A stretch of DNA of 64,000 nucleotides from CAYHVK01 sp964360255 (GCA_964360255.1 CAYHVK010000006.1:114181-178180), one strand, 5' to 3'; shown: positions 16,799-25,306, counted from the first letter of the stretch. Made by a program: numbers and translations. Notes: generated from the letters alone by a model not told the origin.

Positions 16799-17384
16799 GT
16801 AGATCGAGCTGTTCTCTTTTCTCTAGAATCATTTCTTTAAGGAGTTCGCGCGCCATTGGGTGCGTGGCGTGCGTTCGGGCTTCTTCTATGCGCTGCAGAT
16901 CTCTTTCTGCTTGAGCGCGTAGTACCGAGTAGAAATAATTATAAGTCGTAATCAAATCATGAAATTCATCTGTCGCACGAACTCTCATCGGCGGCAGATT
17001 CAAATGGCCACGTGATAAGAGGCGAATGTGGTTGCGCAAAATCTTTAGCGGAGCCACAATTTTATCCGTCATACGCTGACCCATTAAAGCGAGAAAGATA
17101 ATTTGACCCAGCAAGCTCGCGAAGAAAAGGGTATTGAGCGTATTGCGTTCACTCTCAATGTGATTAACAAGATTGGGCTGAATTGTATAAGCCATTTCAG
17201 TGAAAAATTCGTAGTTTTGATTTGTCCAGAAAAGTACGGGTATCAAAAAAATTAAGGCACCAATAGTGGCCATAAATACAGTCTTCTTCGTATAGCCCAG
17301 CTGAAACTCTTTATTTACAAACTTCGTCTCACGACGAGTATAGGCTGATGAATCTAAATGGGGAGGACGCTGAGAAGACCACAT
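16743..17384 (-). CDS. HAMP-domain membrane protein, no output domain
   Basis: This is a 213-residue protein with two membrane helices (about 33-55 and 86-103) around a periplasmic loop of about 30 residues. A HAMP linker follows (about 104-160: DKIVAPLKILRNHIRLLSRGHLN, then TDEFHDLITTYNYF). Its C-terminus is a charged helix. HAMP modules pass signals across the membrane, normally to a kinase, cyclase or chemotaxis domain, but none is attached here. It may signal by binding a separate partner. It converges on smpB and shares 56 bases with it. Confidence 0.75.
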   Translation of the reverse strand: MWSSQRPPHLDSSAYTRRETKFVNKEFQLGYTKKTVFMATIGALIFLIPVLFWTNQNYEFFTEMAYTIQPNLVNHIESERNTLNTLFFASLLGQIIFLALMGQRMTDKIVAPLKILRNHIRLLSRGHLNLPPMRVRATDEFHDLITTYNYFYSVLRAQAERDLQRIEEARTHATHPMARELLKEMILEKREQLDLPIESVLTSEISHDSRHVS

Positions 17385-17438
17385 GCTTTAAGTCTAAGGC
17401 CCCTTGTGTTTTACCGAAAGCTCTTCTAGGCTATATTC

Positions 17439-18086
17439 ATGAACTCTAAGCTTAAGTCAGTCGGCAAAATATTCCTCTTCAGTATTGGCCTAGCCTCTAT
17501 TCCCGCACTTGGTCTTGCGGCCGACGAGGCAGAAGTCTCGCTTAAAGATGATCGTCGCAGTATTGAAGAGTTGCGCCAAAATATTCCACCTGAAATTCGT
17601 GCCGAAAATGACGCTTTAAAAGAGAGTCTTGCTTTGTTGGGCGAAGTGAAAAAATCACCGCAAGAGCATCGCGAAAAATTCGACCGCAAGATGCGTGAGA
17701 TGCGCGAGAAGAAACGCAAAGAGCGTCAAAAGACTCGCCAAGAGTTCAGCAAAAATGAACGCACAAAGCGCGACAAATTTCTTAAAGAATTAAAATCTTC
17801 ACGTGAAGATTTTGTGAAACGCAATGTAGATAAAGACAAACGCAAAGAGTTCTACGATTCTCAAGACTCAAAACGTAAAGAGTACTTCGATCAAGAGCGT
17901 GATGCTCGCAAAGAATTCGAATCAACAGCGCGCCAGCAAGAACAAGATTTCAATGCTGAATACCGCGAAAAATCTGAAGAGTTCCGCAAAGAACTCAAAG
18001 CCTACACCGATCGTTACAACGATTGGAAAAAACAAATGAAAGAAAAAGAGCGCGAAGCCAAAGAAGCTGCAGCTAAGAAAAAGTAA
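17439..18086 (+). CDS. Exported, extremely charged helical protein
   Basis: This is a 215-residue protein. A signal peptide (about 1-27, ending LGLA before ADEAEV) is followed by about 185 residues made almost wholly of Lys, Arg, Glu and Asp with Gln and Phe, predicted as one long straight helix (e.g. REKKRKERQKTRQEF, KDKRKEFYDSQDSKRKEYF). Repeats of KR(K)E(F/Y) at roughly heptad or 11-residue spacing suggest a single charged alpha-helix or coiled coil about 25-28 nm long. No family was recognised. A structural spacer in the periplasm is possible. A 26-base-arm palindrome follows 38 bases after the stop. Confidence 0.7.
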   Translation: MNSKLKSVGKIFLFSIGLASIPALGLAADEAEVSLKDDRRSIEELRQNIPPEIRAENDALKESLALLGEVKKSPQEHREKFDRKMREMREKKRKERQKTRQEFSKNERTKRDKFLKELKSSREDFVKRNVDKDKRKEFYDSQDSKRKEYFDQERDARKEFESTARQQEQDFNAEYREKSEEFRKELKAYTDRYNDWKKQMKEKEREAKEAAAKKK

Positions 18087-18124
18087 TCAGATTTTAGCTG
18101 AAATAAAAATATTTGATGTATGTG

Positions 18125-18184
18125 TTAAATATTACTCCGATCGAAGTCGAAGAATTCCTCGACTTCGATCGGAGTAATATTTAA
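18125..18184. repeat. Perfect 26-base-arm inverted repeat between convergent genes
   Basis: The arms are 18125-18150 and 18159-18184, identical in inverse over 26 bases, with an 8-base spacer AGAATTCC. The core of each arm is CCGATCGAAGTCGA. The arm ends are TTAAAT/ATTTAA, so each strand ends in only three U. It lies between the charged-coil gene and rluB, 39 bases from the rluB stop. Confidence 0.85.
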
Positions 18185-18223
18185 GTGCTCGCATTGATGT
18201 TGCATAATTTTGCAACATCGATA

Positions 18224-19264
18224 TTAGTCGCGAGTTCCACTGCGAGGACGGCCACCGCCGGCTCCGCCTTTATTGCGATATTTAGGGTTGTAGCTGGTTT
18301 TCTTCGTCGATTTGTGGCGACCAGCGCCTGTTCGACGGGCCGGATGGATATGGCTTTCATCAGCCACGGGTCCGCCGGTTCCTTTAGAAGATTTAGGGAT
18401 GCGTTGACTCTTTTTCGCTTCTTCACGACGAGCCACATCTTCTTCGGTCATAAAGATACGAATGATGTCTTTAGGGCCTAAGAAGCGCATTTTGCCGCGC
18501 TCAAGGTCACCCATAGTTAAACGACCGATAGCCACACGTTGAAGCTTCTTAACATCAAAACCAATTTTCTCGATCATGCGGCGAACCTGACGGTTGCGGC
18601 CTTCATCGATGACAATTTTGATCCAATCGTATTGTTCGCTACCACGGCGGTTTAATTTCTCAGCTAAAAGTGCGCGGGCCTTACCGCCCTCAATCGTAAC
18701 TCCGTAACGTAATTTTTTAAGATGGTCTTCAGAGGGCTGACCATTTAATTTTGCTAAGTATGTTTTAGCAATACCATGTTTTGGATGCATCACTCGGTTG
18801 GCGAATTCGCCATCGTTTGTAAGAAGAAGTAAACCCTCTGTGTCCCAATCGAGACGACCCACGGGGAATACGCGGTAAGAGAGATGCTCAACGAAATCGG
18901 CCACAGTAGGGCGACCTTGAGGATCACTCATCGTCGTCATGACTTGTGCAGGTTTATTGAAAAGGATGTAAACCTTCTCGGGTGCTGACTTGACCTGTTT
19001 GTTATTCACAAAAACTTGATCAATCGTAATGTTCACTTTCATGCCGAATTCAGCTGTTTTGCCGTTCACGCGTACGGCTCCATCACGAATTAATTCATCA
19101 GCTTTACGGCGGCTGCAGACGCCAGAATCGGCGATAAATTTGTTCAAACGAACAACAGTCGACTCTTTAGGTTTTTTAGCTAGAGGTGATGGACGGCGGC
19201 GAGCAGAATCTTTCGATTCAGGTCTTACAGATTTGGTTGTTGGCTTCGGCTGCTTTTTGTCCAT
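18224..19264 (-). CDS. rluB: 23S rRNA pseudouridine synthase, RluB/RsuA family
   Basis: This is a 346-residue protein. After a basic N-terminal segment (1-35), an S4 RNA-binding domain appears (about 38-90: VRLNKFIADSGVCSRRKADELIRDGAVRVNG). The catalytic domain follows with GRLDWDTEGLLLLTNDGEFAN, holding the active-site Asp in RLD, then KTYLAKL and EGRNRQVRRMIEKIG. The reaction isomerises uridine in rRNA. The last 60 residues are basic, Gly/Arg/Ser-rich and disordered, as in RluB. RluB, RluE, RluF and RsuA are close relatives, so the exact target is not certain. It overlaps the upstream gene by 40 bases. Confidence 0.85.
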   Translation of the reverse strand: MDKKQPKPTTKSVRPESKDSARRRPSPLAKKPKESTVVRLNKFIADSGVCSRRKADELIRDGAVRVNGKTAEFGMKVNITIDQVFVNNKQVKSAPEKVYILFNKPAQVMTTMSDPQGRPTVADFVEHLSYRVFPVGRLDWDTEGLLLLTNDGEFANRVMHPKHGIAKTYLAKLNGQPSEDHLKKLRYGVTIEGGKARALLAEKLNRRGSEQYDWIKIVIDEGRNRQVRRMIEKIGFDVKKLQRVAIGRLTMGDLERGKMRFLGPKDIIRIFMTEEDVARREEAKKSQRIPKSSKGTGGPVADESHIHPARRTGAGRHKSTKKTSYNPKYRNKGGAGGGRPRSGTRD

Positions 19265-20202
19265 TGTTCAGGGCTTCCTTTAGAGGTCATTAGGTATCGG
19301 AGAGTGGATACCAGATGGTAAAGGAATCTGTCATTCGGAAAGAGGTCTTTTAGAGCAGAGTCACCCTTTCTGACCATCTCATTCGCAATCATTTCACGGT
19401 CAGGGTGGTAAGATTTCATCACTGTGATGGTTTTTTCGAGCTGATCGACCAAGTGAGCGTAATCTCTATCTGTCACAGGGTTGATATAGTGGCGCTCAAT
19501 ACGCTTAAGAGCCTGTAGAAGCTCCCAGTGATCTTGCACTTGGCCGCTGATGTTTTCAGTCTTAACGAAGGTGTAACCCTGAACGATAAAGCCTGAAATC
19601 TTCTGATTATTCATCTTAAAGAGGGCTGTACGAGTGTGAGAGATGTTGAGGACCTGTAAAGCCTCCGCATTGAGCTCATAATCAGAATCATAGACTAAAC
19701 GGCTACCCGGGCGAACGAGGCGAAGATCGCCTTGATCGATAAATGCGATCTTCGGTTTTGTCTCAACAATCATCTCGCCAGTTTGTTGAAGGCGCATACG
19801 AAGAACTTCATTGGTCTCAAGCGGAACGTGCTTAACGATCTCTTCTTTCTCTTCGAGAGCTTGTTGCTCGCGTGAAAGAAGGGTTTCGAAATCAGTGCCA
19901 AGCTCAATATCAATCCACTGAACTTCGTCGGCATGAACAAGTATCGATTTATCAAAGCCAAGATTGTGGCGGTTTGCAACTATCTCAAGATCTTGGCGAA
20001 CTGTCTGTGCTAGGTCTTTTCGGTGAAGTTGCCAATGTTGAATAGTCATGCAGCGATCATAGAACCCATCAAGATGCTGAGGGTTGAACTGCGCTTCGAG
20101 AGGCAGAAAGTTTTTTAAGTAATGATAAAACGCAAGGCGTGCCGGGTTTTTCTGTGGTTCGAGAGTTAAAATAAGGCTCGCAAGCTGTCCGATGGTTAAC
20201 AT
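19225..20202 (-). CDS. Unknown cytoplasmic protein, 325 residues
   Basis: This protein has no signal peptide, membrane segment or motif I can name. It has a helical N-terminal third (about 1-120), a beta-rich middle (about 125-220, with FIDQGDLRLVRPGSRLVYDS and ISGFIVQGYTFVKTEN) and a helical C-terminal part. The coding frame is intact. The 40-base overlap with rluB downstream suggests coupled translation. Confidence 0.65.
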   Translation of the reverse strand: MLTIGQLASLILTLEPQKNPARLAFYHYLKNFLPLEAQFNPQHLDGFYDRCMTIQHWQLHRKDLAQTVRQDLEIVANRHNLGFDKSILVHADEVQWIDIELGTDFETLLSREQQALEEKEEIVKHVPLETNEVLRMRLQQTGEMIVETKPKIAFIDQGDLRLVRPGSRLVYDSDYELNAEALQVLNISHTRTALFKMNNQKISGFIVQGYTFVKTENISGQVQDHWELLQALKRIERHYINPVTDRDYAHLVDQLEKTITVMKSYHPDREMIANEMVRKGDSALKDLFPNDRFLYHLVSTLRYLMTSKGSPEQWTKSSRSQQPNL

Positions 20203-20273
20203 ATCTAATACGGTAATTTATTTTATTTCACAGTAAAGGAAAAAGTGTAAGAATATGAAAGTAAGGGGTGATT

Positions 20274-20795
20274 ATGCCAAGAGAGCTCAATCCTGAATTA
20301 TTTGGAACTCGTCAAAAACCTGCAACTCCGTTGCAACCACAAGGCTATCAAGCGCCTGAGATGCACGCAGGGGCCACGAGCCTGCCTTCTCTCACGATGT
20401 CGCCTTCACACATGTATGAAACGCCAGAAGCGGTGAAGAGAAAAATTCGTGACCTTGAGAATCAAGTTCAAGTGCTGCAGCAGAAGATTGAGAAATTATC
20501 TGCCAGTTTCGACCAGCGTATGACTCAAACCCAAAGCACGCAGAAGAGTATTGAGATGAGTCTTAAGTCTTCACTCCAAGAAATGGCACAGAATCAAGCC
20601 AATACGATTTCGAAAATGAACGAGCGCCGTGTGGCTGATGCGAAAATCCAAGAGATGGTCGATCGCCACAATTCACTCGTGCAAAATTTTGAAATCAGAA
20701 TGGCAGCCATGCACAAGGTCTCATCTGAACAAGAGATGAAACTTATGACGTATCAAGCCACTATCGATGAAATTTTAAGAGAGATAAGACGATAG
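20274..20795 (+). CDS. Coiled-coil protein of unknown function
   Basis: This is a 173-residue protein when started at the ATG with ribosome site AAGGGG; a GTG two codons earlier lies inside that site and is less likely. The first 60 residues are Pro/Gln-rich and probably disordered. Residues about 60-170 form a coiled coil (IRDLENQVQVLQQKIEKLSA, then EIRMAAMHKVSSEQEMKLM). It is cytoplasmic, with no signal peptide. It stands alone, converging with dsbD, and its stop codon begins a copy of an 18-base repeat. Confidence 0.7.
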   Translation: MPRELNPELFGTRQKPATPLQPQGYQAPEMHAGATSLPSLTMSPSHMYETPEAVKRKIRDLENQVQVLQQKIEKLSASFDQRMTQTQSTQKSIEMSLKSSLQEMAQNQANTISKMNERRVADAKIQEMVDRHNSLVQNFEIRMAAMHKVSSEQEMKLMTYQATIDEILREIRR

Positions 20796-20810
20796 GTACG
20801 GGATACCTTA
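20793..20810 (+). repeat. 18-base repeat TAGGTACGGGATACCTTA, copy 2
   Basis: This is identical to 8058-8075. Here the TAG is the stop codon of the coiled-coil gene, and the final TTA is the complement of the dsbD stop codon. The 18-mer therefore exactly spans the junction of two convergent genes. The inverted repeat AGGTA / TACCT could form a short hairpin. Confidence 0.6.
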
Positions 20811-22496
20811 CTTTCCCGTCAAGGTCTTCTGCATGCGTGGTAAAAACTGTGCAGGAGATTCAAAGCCAGTGACGGTGAGATCATCGCGCCATTTTCCATC
20901 AGCTGAGATAAATGCAACAAACGGTAAGCCTAGAATCGTGTATTTCTCTTTGAGCGCATCTAGTGCAGGAGAATTTTGAGTGGCGTCGAATTCAAGCCAG
21001 ATAAAACGTTTACCTAGGTCATGAACTTCTTTGTGACTGAAAGTATTCATCTCAAGTTCTTTGCAAGCTAAGCACCAATCAGCTTTGACATCGATGATCA
21101 CAGGCATCCCTGCTTCTTTGGCTTTTGCCAAATTCTCTTCTGAGTACGGTAGCCATTTTGGTTTTAGATAACTTTCTGTGCCAGTTTCTTCCTTAGAAAT
21201 TCCGAGCTGATTCAAAATTTTATCTTTCGGTAAAATCGGGAGTACATAATAAACAGCCATCAAAAGCATAACTGTTCCGAAAACATATTTAACGCCGTTC
21301 AGCCAGTTGCCTGAACGGGGGAGCTTATTCAGCAAGTGACTGAATGTTCCCATAACGATGAAGATTTGGCCGAGGCCGAGTGCAAATGTGAAAAGAAGAA
21401 AGAAGCCAAGTACAGTGTTTTGCGTCTGAGCCACATAAGTGAGAATGCTGACTAGAACTGGCCCCACGCATGGGCTTGCAACAACGCCGGCAACAATACC
21501 TGATAAGAAAGCTCCGATGAAATTTTTCTCACCAGAAGCGCTTGAGAATTTATTAGAAATTTTAGTCGCTAAAGAGTCAGGGATTTTAACTTCGTAGAAA
21601 CCAAACATACTGAAAGCCATCGCTACAAAAATGAGTGCGATGGCGGTCACAACCATGGGATGACCTAAGAATGAACCGAAGAGCGCACCCGTTTTAGCGG
21701 CAATGACTCCGACAATTGAATAGGTGATGGCGATACCGAGAACGTAGAAGAGACTTAATATAAAAGAGCGCGAGCGCGATGACTTTGCCGCAGTGCCTTT
21801 CAGCTGCTGAGCTCCTAAAACGGCCAGCGTAATTGGAATCATCGGGAAGATACAAGGCGTGAAGCTCGTTAAAATTCCTGCGAAAAATACGATGAGAAAG
21901 GTCGCGAGAAGTCCTCTGCTCAGAGCATCTTCAAAAGATAAAAGCGCGCCAGACGGAACCGTTGTCGCCACTGTTCCGCTGAGTTTAAGAGTCGTTTGAA
22001 GCGGAATTTTTTTGGGGAATAAACAGTAAGTTTTGGTGCAGGCTTGATAAGTAAGAAACAAATTTACAGGGAGAGAGGCGCGATTTTTAAGCGCTGGGTT
22101 TTTATCTAACTCTTCTTTTGAAATTTGAATGTATGTTTTAAGAGAGCCGTGACCTTCAGTGCCTTTTTTCTTCTTCTTCGTCACCGGATCAATAAAATCG
22201 ACGACAGGAGAAACCTCAACTTCACTAATATAAATATAGTTGGGAGATTCAATCTCGACTTTAAATTGATCGATGTAGGCGTGATGTCCGCTTGCGAGAT
22301 CAAAATAAATTTTAAATTCACTGCTCTCGCCGATTTTATATTCAGGAGTTTCAATGGACTCAACCGTGAGTGGATCAAGGTTGATTTTTTCTTCACCGGT
22401 CTTTTTGTTTCCGAACCCTTGAGCCGATAAAGACGGCACGAGTGCGAATTGCACGAGTAAAGCGGCTAGACCAAAGTATGTGAATAATGCGTTCAT
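20808..22496 (-). CDS. dsbD: Thiol:disulfide interchange protein DsbD
   Basis: This is a 562-residue protein in three parts. A signal peptide leads to a periplasmic immunoglobulin-like alpha domain with its Cys pair in ACTKTYC. An eight-helix membrane domain carries Cys in FTPCIFPMIP and ASPCVGPV. A C-terminal thioredoxin domain has the active site DWCLACKE. All six Cys needed to relay electrons from cytoplasmic thioredoxin to periplasmic partners are present. DsbD keeps DsbC-type isomerases and cytochrome c maturation proteins reduced. The length matches E. coli DsbD (565). It is monocistronic. Confidence 0.95.
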   Translation of the reverse strand: MNALFTYFGLAALLVQFALVPSLSAQGFGNKKTGEEKINLDPLTVESIETPEYKIGESSEFKIYFDLASGHHAYIDQFKVEIESPNYIYISEVEVSPVVDFIDPVTKKKKKGTEGHGSLKTYIQISKEELDKNPALKNRASLPVNLFLTYQACTKTYCLFPKKIPLQTTLKLSGTVATTVPSGALLSFEDALSRGLLATFLIVFFAGILTSFTPCIFPMIPITLAVLGAQQLKGTAAKSSRSRSFILSLFYVLGIAITYSIVGVIAAKTGALFGSFLGHPMVVTAIALIFVAMAFSMFGFYEVKIPDSLATKISNKFSSASGEKNFIGAFLSGIVAGVVASPCVGPVLVSILTYVAQTQNTVLGFFLLFTFALGLGQIFIVMGTFSHLLNKLPRSGNWLNGVKYVFGTVMLLMAVYYVLPILPKDKILNQLGISKEETGTESYLKPKWLPYSEENLAKAKEAGMPVIIDVKADWCLACKELEMNTFSHKEVHDLGKRFIWLEFDATQNSPALDALKEKYTILGLPFVAFISADGKWRDDLTVTGFESPAQFLPRMQKTLTGK

Positions 22497-22615
22497 TGCT
22501 GTTTAATGTCCTCTTAAGCTTATCGGCTTTCTTTAGTCTAGGCTTAACAAATAAGAGGTCAAGTTGGTGAGCTGCACTTAGGTCTAGCTCTCAGTCGCCA
22601 AAGCCGTAATCGGTT

Positions 22616-22642
22616 TAAGTCACAGGCGACCCGAGCCGATAT
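22616..22642 (+). promoter_or_regulatory. Sigma-28 (FliA) type promoter of motA-motB
   Basis: TAAG (22616-22619), exactly 15 bases, then GCCGATAT (22635-22642). The flagellar sigma-28 consensus is TAAA-N15-GCCGATAA, so 10 of 12 specified bases match with ideal spacing. It ends 17 bases before the motA ATG, and a GAGG ribosome site (22650-22653) fits in between. Confidence 0.75.
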
Positions 22643-22659
22643 CTTTCATGAGGTAGTCC

Positions 22660-23520
22660 ATGGGTATAGTTGGAATATTAGTCGTTATAGTGTGTGTATT
22701 CGGCGGTTTCTTAGGCGCTGGCGGTCACTTACATGTGATCTGGCAGCCGTTCGAAGTGGTCATCATCGGTGGTGCTGCTGCTGGTGGTTTCATCATTGCG
22801 AACTCTATGTCCACGATTAAACTCAGTATTAAAATGGTTATTCACGCTCTTACGGGCGGCGGTATTAGCAAGCAAGCTTACCTCGAGCTTTTGCAAATGC
22901 TATTTCAACTTTTTCAAATCTTCAGAAAAGACGGTCCGCAAGCGGTTGAAAAACATATCGAAGAGCCAGAAAGTTCTGAGATTTTCAAACAGTTCCCAAC
23001 ATTCTTAAAAAATCACCATGCTGTTGAGTTCTTGTGTGACACGATGAAAATCACGTTGTCAGCGGATCTCAGTCAGTACGATGTGGATGATCTCTTAGAT
23101 CAAGATATTAAAGTGATTCACGAAGAAGAACATAAAGCTCAGCACGCGATTCAGCAGGTGGCCGATGCCCTCCCAGGTCTCGGGATCGTGGCCGCGGTTT
23201 TGGGTATTGTGCATACGATGGATTACTTAACAGCGGGTGTTGAGAAGATCGGTCAGCTCGTTGCTGCCGCCCTCGTTGGTACGTTCCTCGGGGTTTTGAT
23301 GTGTTACGGTTTCATCGCTCCGATCGCCACTAAAATGGGTGACGATATGAACGTTGAAGGTCGTTATTTAATGGTCATTAAAGCAGCACTCGTTGCACTA
23401 CAAAGAGGCGCGCCTCCGTTAGTGTGTGTTGAGTTTGCTCGTAGAACTATTTATCCAGCAGTACGTCCGTCATTCGAAGAAATGGATGAAGCGTCGAAGT
23501 CTGGTAAAAAAGCAGCTTAA
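22660..23520 (+). CDS. motA: Flagellar stator protein MotA
   Basis: This is a 286-residue protein with four membrane helices (about 1-22, 30-50, 165-190, 200-225) and a large cytoplasmic loop between the second and third. The proton-channel prolines are in ALPGLGIVAAVLGI and in the fourth-helix end GFIAPIATKMG. MotA and MotB form the stator that turns ion flow into flagellar rotation. It is transcribed from a sigma-28 type promoter and followed after 19 bases by motB. Bdellovibrio is known to carry several motAB pairs, and this is one such pair. Confidence 0.95.
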   Translation: MGIVGILVVIVCVFGGFLGAGGHLHVIWQPFEVVIIGGAAAGGFIIANSMSTIKLSIKMVIHALTGGGISKQAYLELLQMLFQLFQIFRKDGPQAVEKHIEEPESSEIFKQFPTFLKNHHAVEFLCDTMKITLSADLSQYDVDDLLDQDIKVIHEEEHKAQHAIQQVADALPGLGIVAAVLGIVHTMDYLTAGVEKIGQLVAAALVGTFLGVLMCYGFIAPIATKMGDDMNVEGRYLMVIKAALVALQRGAPPLVCVEFARRTIYPAVRPSFEEMDEASKSGKKAA

Positions 23521-23539
23521 AGCTAATTGAAGGATTCAA

Positions 23540-24478
23540 ATGGCAGCGGATAAGAAACCTATTATAGTTATCAAAAAGATCACCATTGCGGCTGCGGCAG
23601 CACATGGTGGTTCTTGGAAAGTGGCTTTCGCCGACTTTATGACAGCTATGATGGCCTTCTTCCTCGTGATGTGGCTTGTGAATCAGTCTGAAGAAGTAAA
23701 GAAATCCGTTTCTGATTATTTCTCTACTCCTAGTATTATTGAATATAACTTCTCAAATTACGGTGTTGAATTAACTCTCGAAAAACTTTTTATGGATCTC
23801 ATGAACGAACCATTAAAAGCATTTGAGTCGTTTATTACTCCAGTTGATCGCCTGCCAAATATCATGGATATGGGCACGAAGAAAATTCAGCTTCACTTTA
23901 TGGCTGAAAAACTCGGGGATTTCGCATCCAACGTCGATATCAACCCGGATGAAATTACTTTTGAAGTACCAGATGAAAATCTCTTCTTAAAAGGAACGGC
24001 TCGTCCATCAGCGAATTTCGTCGCTGTTATGGAGCGTATCCGTGCCATTGTTGAAGGCTTAAAAGACACTGATATTTTCATTAACTCAGAATTGCCGGTA
24101 ACACGTTCGCTCAGCAAGACACAGGCGCGTAATGTGTCTGAAGAGCGTTTAGATATTATCTTGGCTAAGATTGAAACCTCGATCCAAGGTCAGAACGTGG
24201 ATATGTTTGGCAAAACGACGGTTGAAAGTATCAATCCAGTTGAGCGTCGATCAAGTGATCGCGGTGTCATTAAGTTCAGAATCAAACAAAAAGACATGAA
24301 AGAAGAAGGCTCTAAAAAAGGAACTCGCAATGAGACCCCTGGCCAAGCCCGTAAAACGGCCGCTGTAGCCCCTGAAATTATTTCTGATGAGGACGGCGAA
24401 GCAGATCAGACTGACGACGCGGCTCTAGATAATTTTGCAGATCGCATGGCAGAACCTAAGAAACGTGCTAAGAAATAG
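23540..24478 (+). CDS. motB: Flagellar stator protein MotB with diverged peptidoglycan-binding domain
   Basis: This is a 312-residue protein with one membrane helix (about 28-48) in the motif GGSWKVAFADFMTAMMAFFL. The ion-carrying Asp is D32, as in E. coli MotB. Residues about 130-255 occupy the OmpA-like domain and begin with FLKGTARPSANF, but the usual G-H-T-D segment is replaced (FINSELPVTRSLSKTQARNVSEERLD). Only the later Asn-Leu-Ser-x-x-Arg pattern is echoed, by VSEERLD. The C-terminal 55 residues are charged and disordered. The ribosome site AAGGA precedes the ATG. It is coupled to motA. Confidence 0.9.
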   Translation: MAADKKPIIVIKKITIAAAAAHGGSWKVAFADFMTAMMAFFLVMWLVNQSEEVKKSVSDYFSTPSIIEYNFSNYGVELTLEKLFMDLMNEPLKAFESFITPVDRLPNIMDMGTKKIQLHFMAEKLGDFASNVDINPDEITFEVPDENLFLKGTARPSANFVAVMERIRAIVEGLKDTDIFINSELPVTRSLSKTQARNVSEERLDIILAKIETSIQGQNVDMFGKTTVESINPVERRSSDRGVIKFRIKQKDMKEEGSKKGTRNETPGQARKTAAVAPEIISDEDGEADQTDDAALDNFADRMAEPKKRAKK

Positions 24479-24481
24479 GGC

Positions 24482-25306
24482 ATGGAACACGATCGTCCTT
24501 GGTCTGAAAGCACATTCATCGCAATTGATCTCGAAACTACCGGAAAGTATCCTTTAGATGCCGAGATTTGTGAAATCGCCGCCGTTAAATGGCGTGGCGG
24601 TCAAATCATTGATGAGTATCAAACTTTAGTAAAACCTTCGCGCCCGATGGGTGATGAGGTGATTGCTATTCACCATATTACTAATGAAATGGTGGCGAAC
24701 GCTCCGTCGATTAAAGAAGTATTGCCGACTTTTCATCAGTTTATTCAAGACGGCTTTTTAATGGCCCATCATGCTCCTTTTGATATGGGATTTTTAACGG
24801 TTGAGTTTGAAAAAGCTCGTCTGCCGTTACCCGTAAAGCCGGTGTTCTGCACCTGCTTACTCGCTCGTCGCTTGGTGCCTGAGTCGCCGAATCATCGTCT
24901 GGCCACACTCGCGCAAAATTTTGGTATTGATACAGGGCAGGCCCATCGAGCTTTAGATGATACAAAAGCCTGCTTACAATTAGGTCTTAAGTGTTTCGAG
25001 CTCGCCGGTGCTGAAGCTAAGGTGACAGAGATCTTTAAAATTCAAGGCGGCGATATTCCGTGGAGTCAGTTTTCAATTATGACTTTGAAATCGAATCCGG
25101 TCTTCGCGCGAATTGTTGAGGCGCTCGATAGAAAATCTGAGCTGCAAATAAGTTACTCTGGTGGTTCTCGCCCTGGTGAGCCGCGCACGATTATGCCTTT
25201 AGGAATCGTACGTAATCTTGATGATGACTTTTTGGTGGCGCAAGATGAGCCGAATGCAGTACCTAAGCGTTATTTCTTAAAAAGAATTATTGGCTCGGCT
25301 TTGTAG
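24482..25306 (+). CDS. DnaQ-family 3'-5' exonuclease fused to a WYL-like domain
   Basis: This is a 274-residue protein. Residues about 10-175 are a DEDDh exonuclease: IDLETTG with D16 and E18, HHAPFDMGF with D101, and HRALDDT with H155 and D160. These bind two metals and remove 3' nucleotides. The remaining 70 residues (about 205-274) look like a WYL domain: IVEALDRKSELQISYSGG, then RTIMPLGIVRNLDDDFLVAQ, then KRYFLKRIIG. WYL domains bind nucleic acids or nucleotides and regulate nucleases in defence and repair proteins. It starts 3 bases after motB and converges with lspA, overlapping by 20 bases. The exonuclease call is firm; the WYL call is by pattern. Confidence 0.85.
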   Translation: MEHDRPWSESTFIAIDLETTGKYPLDAEICEIAAVKWRGGQIIDEYQTLVKPSRPMGDEVIAIHHITNEMVANAPSIKEVLPTFHQFIQDGFLMAHHAPFDMGFLTVEFEKARLPLPVKPVFCTCLLARRLVPESPNHRLATLAQNFGIDTGQAHRALDDTKACLQLGLKCFELAGAEAKVTEIFKIQGGDIPWSQFSIMTLKSNPVFARIVEALDRKSELQISYSGGSRPGEPRTIMPLGIVRNLDDDFLVAQDEPNAVPKRYFLKRIIGSAL

